Source of the DNA: CAZCEC01 sp964497615
GTDB lineage: Bacteria; Chloroflexota; Anaerolineae; Anaerolineales; UBA6663
Reading direction: 5' to 3'
DNA: 64,000 nucleotides
Assembly (NCBI GenBank): GCA_964497615.1
Contig: CAZCEC010000025.1
Span: 1-64,000 of the forward strand
The notes below the pieces were generated by a model. It worked only from the letters and a program-made list of their open reading frames with translations. It was not told where the DNA came from and made no database searches. Within the stretch, counting starts at the first letter, position 1; the number at the start of each line of letters is the position of its first letter. Below, piece after piece: positions 63,676 through 64,000 of the stretch. The translations under genes were made by a program, and so were the position numbers.

Positions 63676-64000
63676 CTACTGCCTCACCCCAATCGTCACC
63701 GCGAACTCTTTCACCTCGCCGCCGCGCACCACCTTCACCGGCGCCGCCTGGCCCACAGTCGCGCCGGCCAGCGCCGTCTGCAAGTCGTCAATATCGGCCA
63801 CCGCCTGCCCGCCCAGGGCCACAATCACATCGCCCTGCAGCAGTCCGCCCTTGTCGGCCGGTCCATCCTTCTCCGTACCGATGATCATCAGCCCCGTCGC
63901 CTGGTCCAAGGCTTTCGCCATGCCCTCCGCCAGCGCCACCGGCTGCGTGCTCACACCCAGGAACCCGCGCTTCACACGCCCGTCGCGCCGCAACGCCTCC
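63676..64000 (-). CDS. HtrA/DegP-type serine protease, C-terminal PDZ part (cut by window edge)
   Basis: The last 108 codons of a gene that enters from the right edge. GRVKRGFLGVSTQPV is the linker typical of S1C proteases, followed by a PDZ domain with DGPADKGGLLQGDVIVALGG and a final strand ending VTIGVRQ. The catalytic domain lies outside the window. The family acts on misfolded envelope proteins. Confidence 0.88.
   Translation of the reverse strand, partial: EALRRDGRVKRGFLGVSTQPVALAEGMAKALDQATGLMIIGTEKDGPADKGGLLQGDVIVALGGQAVADIDDLQTALAGATVGQAAPVKVVRGGEVKEFAVTIGVRQ

Overview
The window is about 64 kb of high-GC DNA with short intergenic gaps and many 1-8 nt start/stop overlaps. It most resembles a Chloroflexota chromosome (Anaerolineae/Caldilineae-like). 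The reasons are exported lipoproteins with long Thr/Pro stalks, a Thr-rich membrane kinase homologue, many GT39/GT87-type membrane glycosyltransferases, and no lipid A genes in view. That placement is inference. A run of 10 Ns at 62655-62664 shows it is a draft assembly.

Layout. 65-4371: M23 peptidase lipoprotein, an amino-acid-type solute-binding protein with a membrane-anchored clan-A glycosidase, and a Thr/Pro lipoprotein. 4460-6160: receptor-like pseudokinase. 6207-10935: autoregulated TetR operon for a YbhFGSR-like drug exporter (TetR, ABC-2 permease, HlyD adaptor, two separate ATPases), with a clear promoter abutting a palindromic operator. 11023-11721: two small membrane proteins with a terminator. 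11917-18447: plus-strand block with an HD-GYP phosphodiesterase and a GGDEF cyclase overlapping by 4 nt, a PHP phosphoesterase and a PrsW-type protease. 18493-19704: 85-bp tandem repeats, tRNA-Arg(CCG) with its own promoter, and a nucleotidyltransferase-HEPN fusion.

From 19671 to 62394 every gene is on the minus strand. The part 19671-31976 is a surface-glycan locus: O-antigen-ligase fusion, two GT4, two GT39, one GT87, a methyltransferase and a flippase. The part 32046-36687 is a tight set of two B12-type radical SAM proteins, a methyltransferase and a nucleotidyltransferase-like protein with no recognised pathway. The part 36805-62394 is an alpha-glucan locus. It holds GH57 proteins, MalQ, GlgC with a decayed GlgA tail in front, a surface pullulanase, two GH13 amylases, an FG-GAP/UnbV-dihaem peroxidase gene split by an amber codon, the MalG-MalF-MalE transporter and a ROK regulator. 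The logic appears to be extracellular debranching and hydrolysis, capture by MalE (which shares an X25-like carbohydrate module with the pullulanase), import by MalFG, and cytoplasmic processing. No MalK ATPase lies in the window.

The right end holds a DapA-family aldolase interrupted by the N gap and the 3' end of an HtrA-type PDZ protease.

The items most worth a second look are the amber-split FG-GAP/peroxidase fusion inside the maltodextrin operon, the X25 module shared between MalE and the pullulanase (37 identical nt), the glgA remnant, the pseudokinase, the radical-SAM cluster, and the one-piece nucleotidyltransferase-HEPN protein beside a tRNA.
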